A stretch of 64,000 nt of DNA from Chitinophagales bacterium (GCA_947452995.1 CANGEV010000003.1:114038-178037); one strand, 5' to 3'; shown: positions 44,456 to 54,705, numbered from the stretch's first letter. The notes: generated by a model from the letters alone, not told the origin. Made by a program: numbers and translations.

Positions 44456-45685
44456 TTAACTATTATTTTTGTCAAGGAACGTATAGAAGTCTGTAGCCAA
44501 CTTATCACGTTCAAAAAATTCGGCTACGTAACGAAAGCCGTTTTCACCCAATTCTTTTTGCAAAGTATCATTTGATGCGATCTTCAAAACAGCGTCGGCG
44601 AGTGCTTGCGCATTCTCTGGTTCAAAGAATAAGCCAGCCTTCCCCTCTTCTATAAATAGTTCACGTGCTTCACCATCAACACCAAGTAGAATAGGCTTTT
44701 TCATGGATAGATTTTCAAATATCTTCGAAGGGATAGCACCTAAGAATAAATCAAGCTTACGTAATGGAATAACGGTTGCATTAACAGCTGCTACAATTTC
44801 AGGCATTTTTGCTTTAGGCTGAACGCCGATAAAATCAACATTATTTAGCTGAAGGCGTTCCTTTTCATCAAGTAGAAAATCCTTCTCCGGACCACTACCC
44901 ATCATAATAAAACGAATATTTGTGTTGTCTTTTAACAAGGAAGCAGCCTCCAAAATAGTTTCCAATTTTTGTGCATGTCCTAATATCCCTGCATAGAGAA
45001 ACAATTGAAGGTTTGGATCATAACCGTTTTCTGCGCGCCAATTGCTATTCTGCAAACTTTCGGCATCAAAGAAATTCATATCAACACCGTTCTTTAACCA
45101 ATAGACTTCTTTCTGCGGAAATCTAGTTTTAATATTCTTTACAATGCCTTGCGTTTGCCCAGTAATTAAAGCCGACTTGCGATATAAATATTCTTCCAGT
45201 GTGGTTGCCCATTTTAAAAAGCGCTTATTGGTAACGAGGCCTAATTTCTCGGCGCTTTCAGGCCATAAATCGCTTACATTAAAAATAAGTTTCGCTCGTT
45301 TTTGTATAGACAAAATCCTAGCAGTAATCCCTAAAAACAAAGGGGGTGACTCTACCATTAAAAAATCATATTTACCCTTGATAAATAATCCGAAGAATAA
45401 GGAGCTAAATACAAAGGAAAAATAGTTTAGGAGACGGATTGGGATAGATTTACTTTTACTCACATATATCCAAGAGCGAAAGACTTTCAAGCCTTGCATC
45501 TCTTCTTTCGAAAAAATTCTGCCTTTAAATTCAGGATGTATTTCCATTGCCGGATAATTCGGCATGGCAGTTAGGATATCTACTTGCGCACCTTTTTTTT
45601 GCAAGCGGATAGCTAACTCAAACAAACGATTTTGAGGGGCTCCTACTTCGGGTGGAAAATATTGTGTGAGGAGTAAAATCTTCAT
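44456..45685 (-). CDS. Glycosyltransferase family 4 (WbuB-like)
   Basis: 409 residues with two Rossmann-like halves of GT-B fold. The N-terminus is KILLLTQYFPPEVGAPQNRLFELA, VSDLWPESAEKLG follows, and the C-terminal nucleotide-sugar site has GSGPEKDFL, IPLRKLDLFLGAIPSKIFE and GEARELFIEEGKAGLFFEPENA (EX7E region). It is similar in layout to WbuB, an N-acetylfucosaminyl transferase, but the donor is not certain. The start shares one base with the wecB stop. It should act in the cytosol on a lipid-linked intermediate. Confidence 0.9.
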   Translation of the reverse strand: MKILLLTQYFPPEVGAPQNRLFELAIRLQKKGAQVDILTAMPNYPAMEIHPEFKGRIFSKEEMQGLKVFRSWIYVSKSKSIPIRLLNYFSFVFSSLFFGLFIKGKYDFLMVESPPLFLGITARILSIQKRAKLIFNVSDLWPESAEKLGLVTNKRFLKWATTLEEYLYRKSALITGQTQGIVKNIKTRFPQKEVYWLKNGVDMNFFDAESLQNSNWRAENGYDPNLQLFLYAGILGHAQKLETILEAASLLKDNTNIRFIMMGSGPEKDFLLDEKERLQLNNVDFIGVQPKAKMPEIVAAVNATVIPLRKLDLFLGAIPSKIFENLSMKKPILLGVDGEARELFIEEGKAGLFFEPENAQALADAVLKIASNDTLQKELGENGFRYVAEFFERDKLATDFYTFLDKNNS

Positions 45686-46758
45686 TATGCTTTTTGCATT
45701 AACGCTTGAACAATTTTTTCACCTGCTTTAGCATCTCCATATAAAGGCATATTAAAATCTGCTTTTCTATTAGGCAAATTGCGATAGGCGCTTAAGATGC
45801 GTGCTGTATCGGAGCCGGTGATTTCATTGAAGCCGTTATTTACCAATTCAACCCACTCTGTTTGCTCACGAAGCGTAATACAATGTTTGGCAAAGAAATA
45901 CGCTTCCTTTTGTAATCCACCACTATCGGTCATTACGAAGCTACATTTCTTCAACAACTCAATCATATCGAAATAGCCTACGGGATCAATCATAGTAAAG
46001 TCAACGCGTAAATTATTTTTCGCAATTATCTGGCGAGTACGAGGATGTAAGGGCAGCACGATATTAATCTCTTTGCTTATTTGATTTAACGAATCGAGAA
46101 TCGACGTTAAATTATCAATATTATCCGTATTCTCCGCACGATGTAAAGTACAAAGCACAAAACTACCTTTATCAAACTGCTTTGAAACCTGTGCTTTCTC
46201 TTCAGACATGGTAGCATAATACATAGCTGAATCATACATCACATCCCCTACATTCAACATCGGAATTCCAATGTGCTTATACCCTTCGTTAACAAGATTA
46301 TCAATTGCTGTTTGTGTTGGACAAAACAACCAATTAGAAATACGATCCGTTAAAATACGATTCACCTCTTCAGGCATACGCATATTAAAGCTACGTAAAC
46401 CAGCTTCCACGTGGGCAACGGGGATATGTAACTTAACCGCAGCTAAGGCCCCTGCTAAAGTGGAATTAGTATCTCCATAAACTAATACGGCATCTGGCTT
46501 TTCATTGACCAAAATCTTTTCAATGCCTTCAAGCATCTGTCCTGTCATGGCACCATGATTTAATCCATGAATGTTTAGATTAAAGGATGGCTTTGGGATA
46601 GACATTTCTTCAAAAAAAACATCACTCATGTTGGCATCAAAATGTTGACCGGTATGAATGATTAATTCTTCGATTCCATTTTGCTGTTGGATGGCTCTGC
46701 TAACTACAGCAGCTTTTACGAATTGAGGCCGAGCGCCTATAACAGTAATTATTTTCAT
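45685..46758 (-). CDS. wecB: Non-hydrolysing UDP-N-acetylglucosamine 2-epimerase
   Basis: 357 residues. GARPQFVKAAVVSRA is at the N-terminus, TGQHFDANMSDVFF follows, then HVEAGLRSFNMRMPEEVNR and DSGGLQKEAYFFAK with the UDP-GlcNAc-binding residues. It interconverts UDP-GlcNAc and UDP-ManNAc, giving a ManNAc-type residue for the surface glycan. No WecC-type dehydrogenase is in the window. It overlaps the O-antigen-ligase-like gene upstream by 4 bases (ATGA) and the next glycosyltransferase by one base. Confidence 0.95.
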   Translation of the reverse strand: MKIITVIGARPQFVKAAVVSRAIQQQNGIEELIIHTGQHFDANMSDVFFEEMSIPKPSFNLNIHGLNHGAMTGQMLEGIEKILVNEKPDAVLVYGDTNSTLAGALAAVKLHIPVAHVEAGLRSFNMRMPEEVNRILTDRISNWLFCPTQTAIDNLVNEGYKHIGIPMLNVGDVMYDSAMYYATMSEEKAQVSKQFDKGSFVLCTLHRAENTDNIDNLTSILDSLNQISKEINIVLPLHPRTRQIIAKNNLRVDFTMIDPVGYFDMIELLKKCSFVMTDSGGLQKEAYFFAKHCITLREQTEWVELVNNGFNEITGSDTARILSAYRNLPNRKADFNMPLYGDAKAGEKIVQALMQKA

Positions 46759-47996
46759 TTATTAACTAATTCAGGAGATGAGGGAGTTTCAGGACGAGGA
46801 CTATTAAACAAAATTAAGAGTAGTATGCCAAACGCAAAAATACCGGCTTGCGTTAGAAGCATAGATTCAAATAAAAAATTAAAATAGAAGAGCCAAACAA
46901 AGATTAACAATAACTTGTTCCTCCTTTTTATCCCACGATACAAGATCATTCCTAAACCGACTAACAACCATAAAGGTCCCCAAAGTCCGAACTTAACTGC
47001 TTCTTCTAAAAATTGGTTGTGCGCATTTAGCTTCTTTTCAACCAGAACATCTAAATGTTGCGCTTTATAAATAGCTACCGATAAGTTTTTACTATCACCT
47101 GTTCCATGCCCAGTAAAAGGCTTTTCCTTAAACAATTGCCAGGCAGTTTTCCAGGTCATCGTACGTTGCGCATTGCTATCATCAGAAGAAATCGTAGTAT
47201 CTACTTTTTGATGCGAAAGTATTTCTTTAATCATTCCTTGCAGTTTACGCACCCGCGGATTAAGGAGGAACAATGCCAGAAAAGACAATAAGATCAGTAT
47301 ACCACCTTTCAAACGCCATTTTTTGGGAATCCTATTTAAAACTAGAAACACAATAACAGGAAATGCCGCAAGCAAAGCAGCCTTAGAAGAATAGACAAAA
47401 AGAGTTAAGAGTAAAAATGCGAATCCTAAAATTGCAATCCAATTAGGCCATTTTTTATGTTGTATTAATAATACACCTAATGCAATCACCAAATAGAGGG
47501 ATGCATAAGTAGGATGTAAACATTTTGAAAAATCGCTATAGACGGGAAATCCTTTAATGTTTGCTTCGCAATATATTCCATTCCAAAAAACATAGCACCC
47601 TCTCAACCAGCAAAAAATGGCTGCCATAAAATTACCAAACATGAAAGCTGTCAACATGCGTTCACGTATCGATTTCCAGATATTAAAATGAAGTGCAAAT
47701 AATAATGGTAATAGCAGAAACAAGACACGCTGCTGCACTAAAAACCATCCCTCCCTTTTATCTTGCGTGTAAAACATACCGATGAGATACAGTAAAAATC
47801 CACTCAGCAACCATAGGTTTATAGGCGTCCAAGCTTTTTTAATAGAATGGGGCTGACGAATAAAAAACTGAAGTGCATCAATTGAAAGTAGCACCAAAAT
47901 TAAATTAGACAAATGTCCTCCTAGTGGCATAACCAATAGAAAGGCAATCGCCCAGAATTTAATTCGCTGTGTATCGTTCAATAGAAACTTCAACAT
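46755..47996 (-). CDS. O-antigen ligase/polymerase-like membrane protein (Wzy_C family)
   Basis: 413 residues with about ten to twelve hydrophobic helices. The large periplasmic loop has TWKTAWQLFKEKPFTGHGTGDSKNL and LNAHNQFLEEAVKFGLWG, the pattern of WaaL/Wzy_C proteins with the conserved His in the HNQFLE motif. Either ligates O-antigen to a lipid acceptor or polymerises repeat units. Its first base is the last base of the preceding stop. A second Wzy-like protein lies at 51420-52835, so one may be polymerase and one ligase. Confidence 0.85.
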   Translation of the reverse strand: MLKFLLNDTQRIKFWAIAFLLVMPLGGHLSNLILVLLSIDALQFFIRQPHSIKKAWTPINLWLLSGFLLYLIGMFYTQDKREGWFLVQQRVLFLLLPLLFALHFNIWKSIRERMLTAFMFGNFMAAIFCWLRGCYVFWNGIYCEANIKGFPVYSDFSKCLHPTYASLYLVIALGVLLIQHKKWPNWIAILGFAFLLLTLFVYSSKAALLAAFPVIVFLVLNRIPKKWRLKGGILILLSFLALFLLNPRVRKLQGMIKEILSHQKVDTTISSDDSNAQRTMTWKTAWQLFKEKPFTGHGTGDSKNLSVAIYKAQHLDVLVEKKLNAHNQFLEEAVKFGLWGPLWLLVGLGMILYRGIKRRNKLLLIFVWLFYFNFLFESMLLTQAGIFAFGILLLILFNSPRPETPSSPELVNK

Positions 47997-49246
47997 TACA
48001 TTTGTGATTTAGAACGAAACTTTAAAAATTGTCCTTCAACTAAGGATTGCAAATGTGCTACTTGATAACGACGATGTAATCCATTTACTTTGATCCTATC
48101 ACTTTGAAATATGGCTCGTGACTCCCATTGCAAATATGCTTTTTCAATTGCCTTACTAATTTCACCAATATCATCAAAGTGCGCGATATAGCCGCCATCA
48201 CATTCCCGTATTAATTCAGCTGCAACGTCGGTCGGATCTACGACTGCAATAATAGGCTTACAGGCAGCCAGATAATCAAACAATTTGCCTGAATAAACGC
48301 CTCGAGCCTCAAGTATCGGTAACAGCAATAAATTAGCATCCGCCAACTCCTGTTGACGACAAGCCTCCGCATTACTACATTTCGGCAAAAATGCCACTTC
48401 TATCCTATTATGTTGTGGGTAAGAAAAATTATGACTAGTGCCCACAAAACGTATTAATATTTTAGCATATTTATTTCTTTCGAGAAAAGCTAGCATTCCT
48501 TGAAAAAATGTGTTCGGCTTGCGTGCACCATAGAAAGTACCAGCATAGACTATCGTAAAAACTTCATTAAACTGATAGTTGGCGGGAGATGGTAATTCTA
48601 AATTGTGACCGTTTCTTATTTCAGCGACTATAGGAACATTCGGCAATAAGTGCTGAAAGTCGGCGACAATAGGTCCACTTACTGAGGTTGCAACCTGCGC
48701 ATAGGAATTTATCCATGCTTCCACTTCTAAATATTGTCTGCGCGATTTCTCGTCAATATGCGGATTCTTAGATAGTTCATCACGAGAGTCGGCCACCCAC
48801 ATTACATCGGGGTGTGATTTACAAAACTCTTTTGCAACCCAATGCGGTTCGATAGGAAACGCAGAACTTATAATGACATCAATCGGATATTGTGTGTGTA
48901 ATTCTTGCAAAGCGGCTAATGCACGTTTAGCCCAGTCCATTTGCCGATGCGGCACTAATTTATTCACCAAAATATTCCAGGCTACTTTCGTATAATGTAA
49001 CCACTTCGGATCACCTGGAATAGTTGGCCAAATATCTATTAAAGGTTTATTTGGTAAACGTAAAATTCGAGCACCTGTAGTGTGCTCTTCACGCTTCATC
49101 TTCTTATCTGCCAATAATGTAATTATGTGGAAGTTTGTTTCCGCTTTGTTCCAATACATCTCAAAGGCCTCCATACGATTAACGGCTACTCCATTCATGG
49201 GCGGAAACCAAGTAGTTAAAAGAACTATATTTCGAGGCTTATTCAT
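47996..49246 (-). CDS. Glycosyltransferase (GT4-like)
   Basis: 416 residues of GT-B type. It has NIVLLTTWFPPMNGVAVNRMEAF at the N-terminus, VDVIISSAFPIEPHWVAKEF-like PIDVIISSAFPIEPHWVAKE, FTIVYAGTFYGARKPN and KLFDYLAACKPIIAVVDP at the donor site. The donor sugar is unknown. It overlaps its upstream neighbour by 4 bases and the ligase-like gene by one base, so all are translated from one message. Confidence 0.85.
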   Translation of the reverse strand: MNKPRNIVLLTTWFPPMNGVAVNRMEAFEMYWNKAETNFHIITLLADKKMKREEHTTGARILRLPNKPLIDIWPTIPGDPKWLHYTKVAWNILVNKLVPHRQMDWAKRALAALQELHTQYPIDVIISSAFPIEPHWVAKEFCKSHPDVMWVADSRDELSKNPHIDEKSRRQYLEVEAWINSYAQVATSVSGPIVADFQHLLPNVPIVAEIRNGHNLELPSPANYQFNEVFTIVYAGTFYGARKPNTFFQGMLAFLERNKYAKILIRFVGTSHNFSYPQHNRIEVAFLPKCSNAEACRQQELADANLLLLPILEARGVYSGKLFDYLAACKPIIAVVDPTDVAAELIRECDGGYIAHFDDIGEISKAIEKAYLQWESRAIFQSDRIKVNGLHRRYQVAHLQSLVEGQFLKFRSKSQM

Positions 49247-50157
49247 GAGGTAGCGTTAATTGTATTTAGAAATCCCGACAGTATATTCTCTCTACTAAAT
49301 TGTTTCACTAACGCTTTTTGACGTTCGAAATTAGAGGTCATTTTTCGCGCTTCAATTTGCGAAACAAGTTTATCAATAATTTGATTTATTGACTGTCCTT
49401 CCGTCCATCTCTCTACATAGGAAGGCATAGGGGTCGTCCAGATTACCTCTGCTCCGTAAGCAATGGCTTCTAAGACAGATAAAGAGAATCCATCATGTTT
49501 CGGTAAACGAAGAAAGATAGCACATTCTTTATACAATTGAGTGAGCTTAGTCTTATCTATCCATCCCAGACAAGTTACATTATGAGGTAAACTTAAATCC
49601 TTGCCATCCGTACCTACCAAAACAAAATCAAGCAACGGATTATCAATAGCCGCTTGCCGTATCGTCTGCCAACCATAAAAATCTTCTTTACCTTTTGCAA
49701 CATAGCTCAAAACACGGATGCGATTGTAGGTTTGTTTTTGCAATGATTCAAGGGGCAACCATTTAAAATACGTAATGACATGCGGAATTTGCAATTGGTC
49801 TAATTCACTTGAAAGCAACGCAGAATCCGTAGCATTCAACGCATAATCAATATATTTACGCGACATAGTTTGCTTGCTATTCCGTTCCAATGCAAGTAAT
49901 ACATCAGTACCACTCCACAATAAGATGAGTTTCTTTCGAAGTTGAATAACCCAATTCAATGCAGCGCTATCATCGGTAACTCCATTAACAGAAATACACA
50001 TGCTAGCAAAAGGCATCAACAGAAAAAACTTCAATTTATCCAATCGCTTGTAGTACGTATTACAGAACACAAATCGATGTTCAGACTGAAAGGCGTTCAT
50101 ATCCTCTACAATCTGTTTAGCAAATAAGGGCAACCCATTAACCAATATTAACATCAC
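49243..50157 (-). CDS. Glycosyltransferase (GT4-like, short)
   Basis: 304 residues. The N-terminal half is unusual for GT4: ILVNGLPLFAKQIVEDMN then a hydrophobic LDKLKFFLLMPFASMCISVNG segment. The C-terminal half has the donor-binding pattern: VLSYVAKGKEDFYGWQTI, VLVGTDGKDL, FLRLPKHDGFSLSVLEAIAYGAEVIWT. It is shorter than the neighbouring transferase. The start overlaps the flippase gene by 20 bases. Donor and acceptor are unknown. Confidence 0.75.
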   Translation of the reverse strand: MMLILVNGLPLFAKQIVEDMNAFQSEHRFVFCNTYYKRLDKLKFFLLMPFASMCISVNGVTDDSAALNWVIQLRKKLILLWSGTDVLLALERNSKQTMSRKYIDYALNATDSALLSSELDQLQIPHVITYFKWLPLESLQKQTYNRIRVLSYVAKGKEDFYGWQTIRQAAIDNPLLDFVLVGTDGKDLSLPHNVTCLGWIDKTKLTQLYKECAIFLRLPKHDGFSLSVLEAIAYGAEVIWTTPMPSYVERWTEGQSINQIIDKLVSQIEARKMTSNFERQKALVKQFSRENILSGFLNTINATS

Positions 50158-51412
50158 GATCGTGTTTTAAGATTAATGAATAATACCAAACGACTAATGA
50201 GAGGTAATAAACCAATAAAACAAGCGCATAGATAAGCAAGGCATGTTGAAATGCCCAATGCATATTTGCTGCAAAATATAAAGCCGATAAACTAAATACA
50301 TAGCCCGTCACACTAAAGAGATAGGCCCAGCGTTGTTTGTTAAACAACAACGGAGAACTAGAAATAGCAGAGGTTATAAAATTACTTATAATCGCAGGCA
50401 AAAGAAATTTAGCATACACACCAGCACTACGCCATTTTTCGCCGAGGTATAAGGCAAAAATATCGGGTCCCCAAATTAAAATAACGATTGTTACTGGCAC
50501 AAGAACAAGCAACATAAGTTTTTGAGTTCGCAAGAATATTGGTTTGATAGATCGTTTCTGATTTAGTAAGGTTCCTGCTTCTCGATAATATAGTTGAGCC
50601 AATGTACCGCTAACCAATGCAAGTGGAGCGCGAAGGTATCTATTCATCAAAGCAAACATCCCTAAGGCTGTTAATCCGAAATGAGTAGAAATAATACCTA
50701 GCAATAAAAAAGAAGTGGCAACTAGATCCGTAAATGCGTGTAAAGAATTTATCATAGGAAAATCCTTATACTTTCGCCCTTCCTCTAACATTAATTCCCA
50801 TCTCGTTTCTTGCCACTCTACTTTACGCATCGACTGATAACCCATTACCAATACGGGTACAAATGCACCGATTAGCCATGCTACCAATAATCCATTTACC
50901 CCGGCAGCCCAATAGCCCGCAAGTGCGTATCCTCCATTTTGTATAAATGACTGTAAAATACGAACCCAAGAAATTTTACCATAAGCCCCTTCACGCAAAA
51001 GCCATTGCGTTATGACAGATTGCAACGCAAGTAAGCTAATGGCAATTCCAAGAAAAAATAAATGCGGCCTAAGCTTAGTATCCTTGAAGAAATACAAAAT
51101 AGGTTGCGGAAACAAGCCAAGCAATGTACCTAAGATTGTAAAGCAGAAAACAAGTAATAGTGCAAGCGATAATAAATTTATAGCTTTCTTTCTATCGTTC
51201 TCCAAAACAAATGCAATTTCAAAACGTCCAGCAGCAATAATAGCAAACATTCCTGCAACTGATAAAAAGCTCTCTTGTATACCAATTTGCTCAGGGGTAA
51301 ATAAACGACCCACTATCGGAGCAAATATAAAAGGCACTAGCTGCCCTATCGTATTCCCAGAAAAAAGCTGAATAAAGTTTTTGAAATATTGTTTCTGCTC
51401 AGTTGCGTTCAT
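50138..51412 (-). CDS. Wzx-like oligosaccharide flippase
   Basis: 424 residues with about 12 membrane helices. The N-terminus FIQLFSGNTIGQLVPFIFAPIVGRLF is typical of the polysaccharide-transport MOP superfamily, and the rest is repeated hydrophobic helices with basic cytosolic loops. It should move undecaprenyl-linked repeat units across the inner membrane for the Wzy-dependent pathway. It begins 7 bases after the Wzy-like gene's stop. Confidence 0.88.
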   Translation of the reverse strand: MNATEQKQYFKNFIQLFSGNTIGQLVPFIFAPIVGRLFTPEQIGIQESFLSVAGMFAIIAAGRFEIAFVLENDRKKAINLLSLALLLVFCFTILGTLLGLFPQPILYFFKDTKLRPHLFFLGIAISLLALQSVITQWLLREGAYGKISWVRILQSFIQNGGYALAGYWAAGVNGLLVAWLIGAFVPVLVMGYQSMRKVEWQETRWELMLEEGRKYKDFPMINSLHAFTDLVATSFLLLGIISTHFGLTALGMFALMNRYLRAPLALVSGTLAQLYYREAGTLLNQKRSIKPIFLRTQKLMLLVLVPVTIVILIWGPDIFALYLGEKWRSAGVYAKFLLPAIISNFITSAISSSPLLFNKQRWAYLFSVTGYVFSLSALYFAANMHWAFQHALLIYALVLLVYYLSLVVWYYSLILKHDRDVNIG

Positions 51413-51419
51413 CCTAAAT

Positions 51420-52835
51420 TTATTTTGACTTTTTAAATTCAGGAACTACAACAAGTATAATTAACAACCACCATCCAATATTTAAATTAAGATAGGCGGA
51501 AGGAACATTTAATAAGCACGGCAATACCAACATAAATAAACAATGCCAATAAAACAACTCATAGTCACCCAACCTTTTACAGGTTAAATAATACGTTCGC
51601 CACAAATAAACAAAAAAGCTTATTAGCAATACGAACATTAATAGACCATACTCAACTGCAATTTCTGCAAATGCATTATGGGGGTTCGTGACTGTTGTTG
51701 TTGGATATTTGGTATATCCATTTTCATAATACCAGGAATACTGGCCTGGCCCTACACCAAGACCTTTCGATAATTGAATCAAATCCCACGAATTTTTATT
51801 AAGATTGATTCTAATCTGTGTAGAAGGCATGGCTGTACGTCCCTTAAAATGACGATACCCGGCGACAACACTGTCTATTGGAATAATTTTCGCCAAAGAA
51901 TCTCCACGAATAAAGCTAACCTGTTTTGCCTGAACATCATATTTCGCACCAGCAATTTCATTGAGCGTGTACTTCGGATTCTTCTTCCATATCGGACCTA
52001 AAAAAACCGGAAATGTTAGAAAAACCACAGCGCCTGCTACAAGTGAAAAACTACTTACCAAGACTAATAACCCTTGGCTCTTTAACCAGTTCATTCCAAA
52101 CTTAAATACAACATAGGCCAACATCATGAAGGAAATTATAATTCCGAATCTAGAGTCCGCAACTTCAGCAAAGAAGAAAAAAAGCATTGTAAAGCCCAAC
52201 AAAACAGAAAGACTCTTTCTCCAATTTTCTTTCAAGTATAATAGCAAGAAGACCCCTGACAAAAGATACACCATGAAATTATTCGGATTATCATAAAACG
52301 CCATTGGAGCATAGGTAAAATCCCCAATTGGCTCATTTAAAATCTTTACCGTTTGAGCACCTACTAAATGAATCCCAGTTAAATATTCAAAAAAACCGCA
52401 AACTATTAAGAAGAAAAGCATGACTTGAATAGCGTCACTCAACCAATGTTTAAGCTTAGTCCCATCAACAACCTGCCATGTTCGATAGAGCAAAACAATA
52501 TGAAGCCACAAGAATAATATACTGCGAACGGCATATAGTGCTCGATGTTTATCATGCACCTTAAGTAATAGTAAAAGAGCAACAAACACCCAAATACTTA
52601 CAAGTCCTAATAACAGTTTAAAACTTAAGGGAACTTTGCGTTTAGTGCCTTTAATAAAAAAACTAAAAAAAACACCTCCGAGTACCCCTAAAAAATAAGG
52701 ATAGATTGTAATAGGCCCTGTTTTAAAAGGAAGAAAATAGGCATCAAAAGGTATTAGCAAAAGTACAGTCCAAAAGCAACTATAAAGTGACTTCTCTGCC
52801 CATGACGATTCCTTTGAAAATCGGTAAAATTCCAT
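51420..52835 (-). CDS. Wzy-type O-antigen polymerase-like membrane protein
   Basis: About 471 residues from the ATG at 52835; a longer start at 52850 is possible. Around ten helices are predicted. A large periplasmic loop (residues about 295-380) contains SFIRGDSLAKIIPID and LGVGPGQYSWYYENGY, and the TNPHNAFAEIAVEYG motif near residue 395 carries the Wzy_C-type His. It probably polymerises the glycan repeat unit. A 64-base A/T-rich gap separates it from asnB, the widest gap inside the operon. Confidence 0.82.
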   Translation of the reverse strand: MEFYRFSKESSWAEKSLYSCFWTVLLLIPFDAYFLPFKTGPITIYPYFLGVLGGVFFSFFIKGTKRKVPLSFKLLLGLVSIWVFVALLLLLKVHDKHRALYAVRSILFLWLHIVLLYRTWQVVDGTKLKHWLSDAIQVMLFFLIVCGFFEYLTGIHLVGAQTVKILNEPIGDFTYAPMAFYDNPNNFMVYLLSGVFLLLYLKENWRKSLSVLLGFTMLFFFFAEVADSRFGIIISFMMLAYVVFKFGMNWLKSQGLLVLVSSFSLVAGAVVFLTFPVFLGPIWKKNPKYTLNEIAGAKYDVQAKQVSFIRGDSLAKIIPIDSVVAGYRHFKGRTAMPSTQIRINLNKNSWDLIQLSKGLGVGPGQYSWYYENGYTKYPTTTVTNPHNAFAEIAVEYGLLMFVLLISFFVYLWRTYYLTCKRLGDYELFYWHCLFMLVLPCLLNVPSAYLNLNIGWWLLIILVVVPEFKKSK

Positions 52836-52899
52836 ACTATAAAAATACACAGAATATAAGCGTCTTCCTTTACTTAGGCTACAATTTTTTACACCCGTA

Positions 52900-54702
52900 T
52901 CAAAGATTGTACATTTTTTCCCATCGTGCTACAGATTGCAATTTCCACAACATCCGCGTATTACTTTTAATAGGAGGCAAGGAATGATACACTTCTTTTA
53001 ACAATCTACTTTTGTTAATCAAATCAACCATTTCTGCATGTGCTGGTTGCCATAAAGCATCTGGCGATGCAAAGCCTATTTTTACTTTCTGTTGCGCAAG
53101 GTCATGCAAACCTACTTTTTCTAAAGTTGATCGCAAAATACGTTTGGAACTACCCTCTTTTATCTTATGGTATTGCGGGAGTTTTATTAAAAAATCAGAC
53201 AATTCATTTTCCAAAAACGGCTGACGTCCTTCAATACCGAAAGCAGCAGCATTTCTATCTTCATAACGCAATAATTTGGGTAGATGAGCATGTTCAATTT
53301 CGTTTGCATATAAATTCGAAAGCTGACGATAGGAATCAGCCTCCTCTTTCCAAAATTGAAAATTACCTAATCGCATTTTTTCTGCAAACATCCCTCTATG
53401 AATGTATTTCACGCGAGCCGTTCGCAAAGACGCATTTGCAAAAACGTGTTGAAATATAAAGAATTTTGAAACAGACAAATTCGATTTTAACTGCATTTTT
53501 TTGAAATACGACCACTGCTTAAACAAGGGCAAGGAAAGGCTCTCTAACAAACAATAGCGCTCATAACCTAACAATAATTCATCGGCACCCTGACCACTTA
53601 ACATCACACGCACACCTTGTTGCGATGCAACCTTCATCATCCGATATTGCATATACACAGAGGGGTCGGCAAATGGTTCTTCTTGAACATAACTTAAATC
53701 ATCTAACTCCGAAATTAATTCATCACTGTTAAAATCTACACTTGTAAATCGATCTTGCGCGGTAGCGTATTCATCAAAAAGAAATTTAGCGCGTTTTCTT
53801 TCATCGTACTTATCTCCAGATACCCCTACGGTAAAGGCACTAACCTGACTATTGAATTGCTTTAATTGATGAAAGATCCAACTACTATCCAAGCCAGCGC
53901 TCAAACCTATCCCTTGATTTACGGCATGCCTTTCTTGCAAGCGAATTGCATTTGTGCTAAGTTTTTGAAACATCGTCACACCTTCATCAAATGAGGCGAC
54001 TACTTCACTTTGTTGCCAATCAAACGAATGCCACTGTTGCACAATTAATTCGTTTGAATTGGGGTTCACTTCTAGATAGTGTCCACCTTGTAATCTAAAA
54101 ACCCCTTCAAATGCGGTTTGTAATGAATTGTTTTCAGCATTAAACAATAAAAAATTAACCAATGCATTAAAATTAGGCTTACTATTGTTTGCGGCAACCA
54201 GTTGTTTAATTTCGGAAGCGAAGGAAAACATATTACCTTGAACGAGATAATGCAATGGCTTAACCCCGAATCGATCTACCGCGAGCGTGAGTTTTTTTTG
54301 TTTGGTATCAAAAAAAGAAAGTGCAAATATTCCGTTTATTTTGGAAAGAAAAGACAAACCGGAAAAAGCTAATCCTTGTGCTAAGACTTCAGTATCTGTA
54401 TATGTGGTAAACACACATCCAATAGCTTGTAGATCCTGACGTAGTTCGATATAATTATAAATAGAACCATTCCAAGCTAGGACATACCTATCTTGAAAAA
54501 TAAAAGGCTGTAAGGTTTCCTGCTTCTCAAGAGGCGACTGCATAATATGCAATTGCCGCTGTCCGACACTATAAACTGAATCGTGCCAGATAGCTTGTCC
54601 ATCAGGGCCACGACGCTTTCCTTGTGCCAACATTTGTAACAGAGCAGACTCTCTGTCTTCTATTAATTGCGATGCACTTAGAATGCCGGCAATGGCACAC
54701 AT
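52900..54702 (-). CDS. asnB: Asparagine synthase (glutamine-hydrolysing), glycan-locus paralogue
   Basis: 600 residues. The Ntn-glutaminase domain has the Cys2 nucleophile (MCAIAGILS) and WNGSIYNYIELR. The synthetase domain has the ATP-PP loop as IGLSAGLDSSW, where the usual SGG is SAG, and later VMLSGQGADELLLGYERY. Members in O-antigen/capsule loci often amidate sugar uronic acids rather than aspartate, so glycan modification is plausible. It starts 3 bases after the Gfo/Idh stop, within the operon. Confidence 0.88.
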   Translation of the reverse strand: MCAIAGILSASQLIEDRESALLQMLAQGKRRGPDGQAIWHDSVYSVGQRQLHIMQSPLEKQETLQPFIFQDRYVLAWNGSIYNYIELRQDLQAIGCVFTTYTDTEVLAQGLAFSGLSFLSKINGIFALSFFDTKQKKLTLAVDRFGVKPLHYLVQGNMFSFASEIKQLVAANNSKPNFNALVNFLLFNAENNSLQTAFEGVFRLQGGHYLEVNPNSNELIVQQWHSFDWQQSEVVASFDEGVTMFQKLSTNAIRLQERHAVNQGIGLSAGLDSSWIFHQLKQFNSQVSAFTVGVSGDKYDERKRAKFLFDEYATAQDRFTSVDFNSDELISELDDLSYVQEEPFADPSVYMQYRMMKVASQQGVRVMLSGQGADELLLGYERYCLLESLSLPLFKQWSYFKKMQLKSNLSVSKFFIFQHVFANASLRTARVKYIHRGMFAEKMRLGNFQFWKEEADSYRQLSNLYANEIEHAHLPKLLRYEDRNAAAFGIEGRQPFLENELSDFLIKLPQYHKIKEGSSKRILRSTLEKVGLHDLAQQKVKIGFASPDALWQPAHAEMVDLINKSRLLKEVYHSLPPIKSNTRMLWKLQSVARWEKMYNL

Positions 54703-54705
54703 CCC

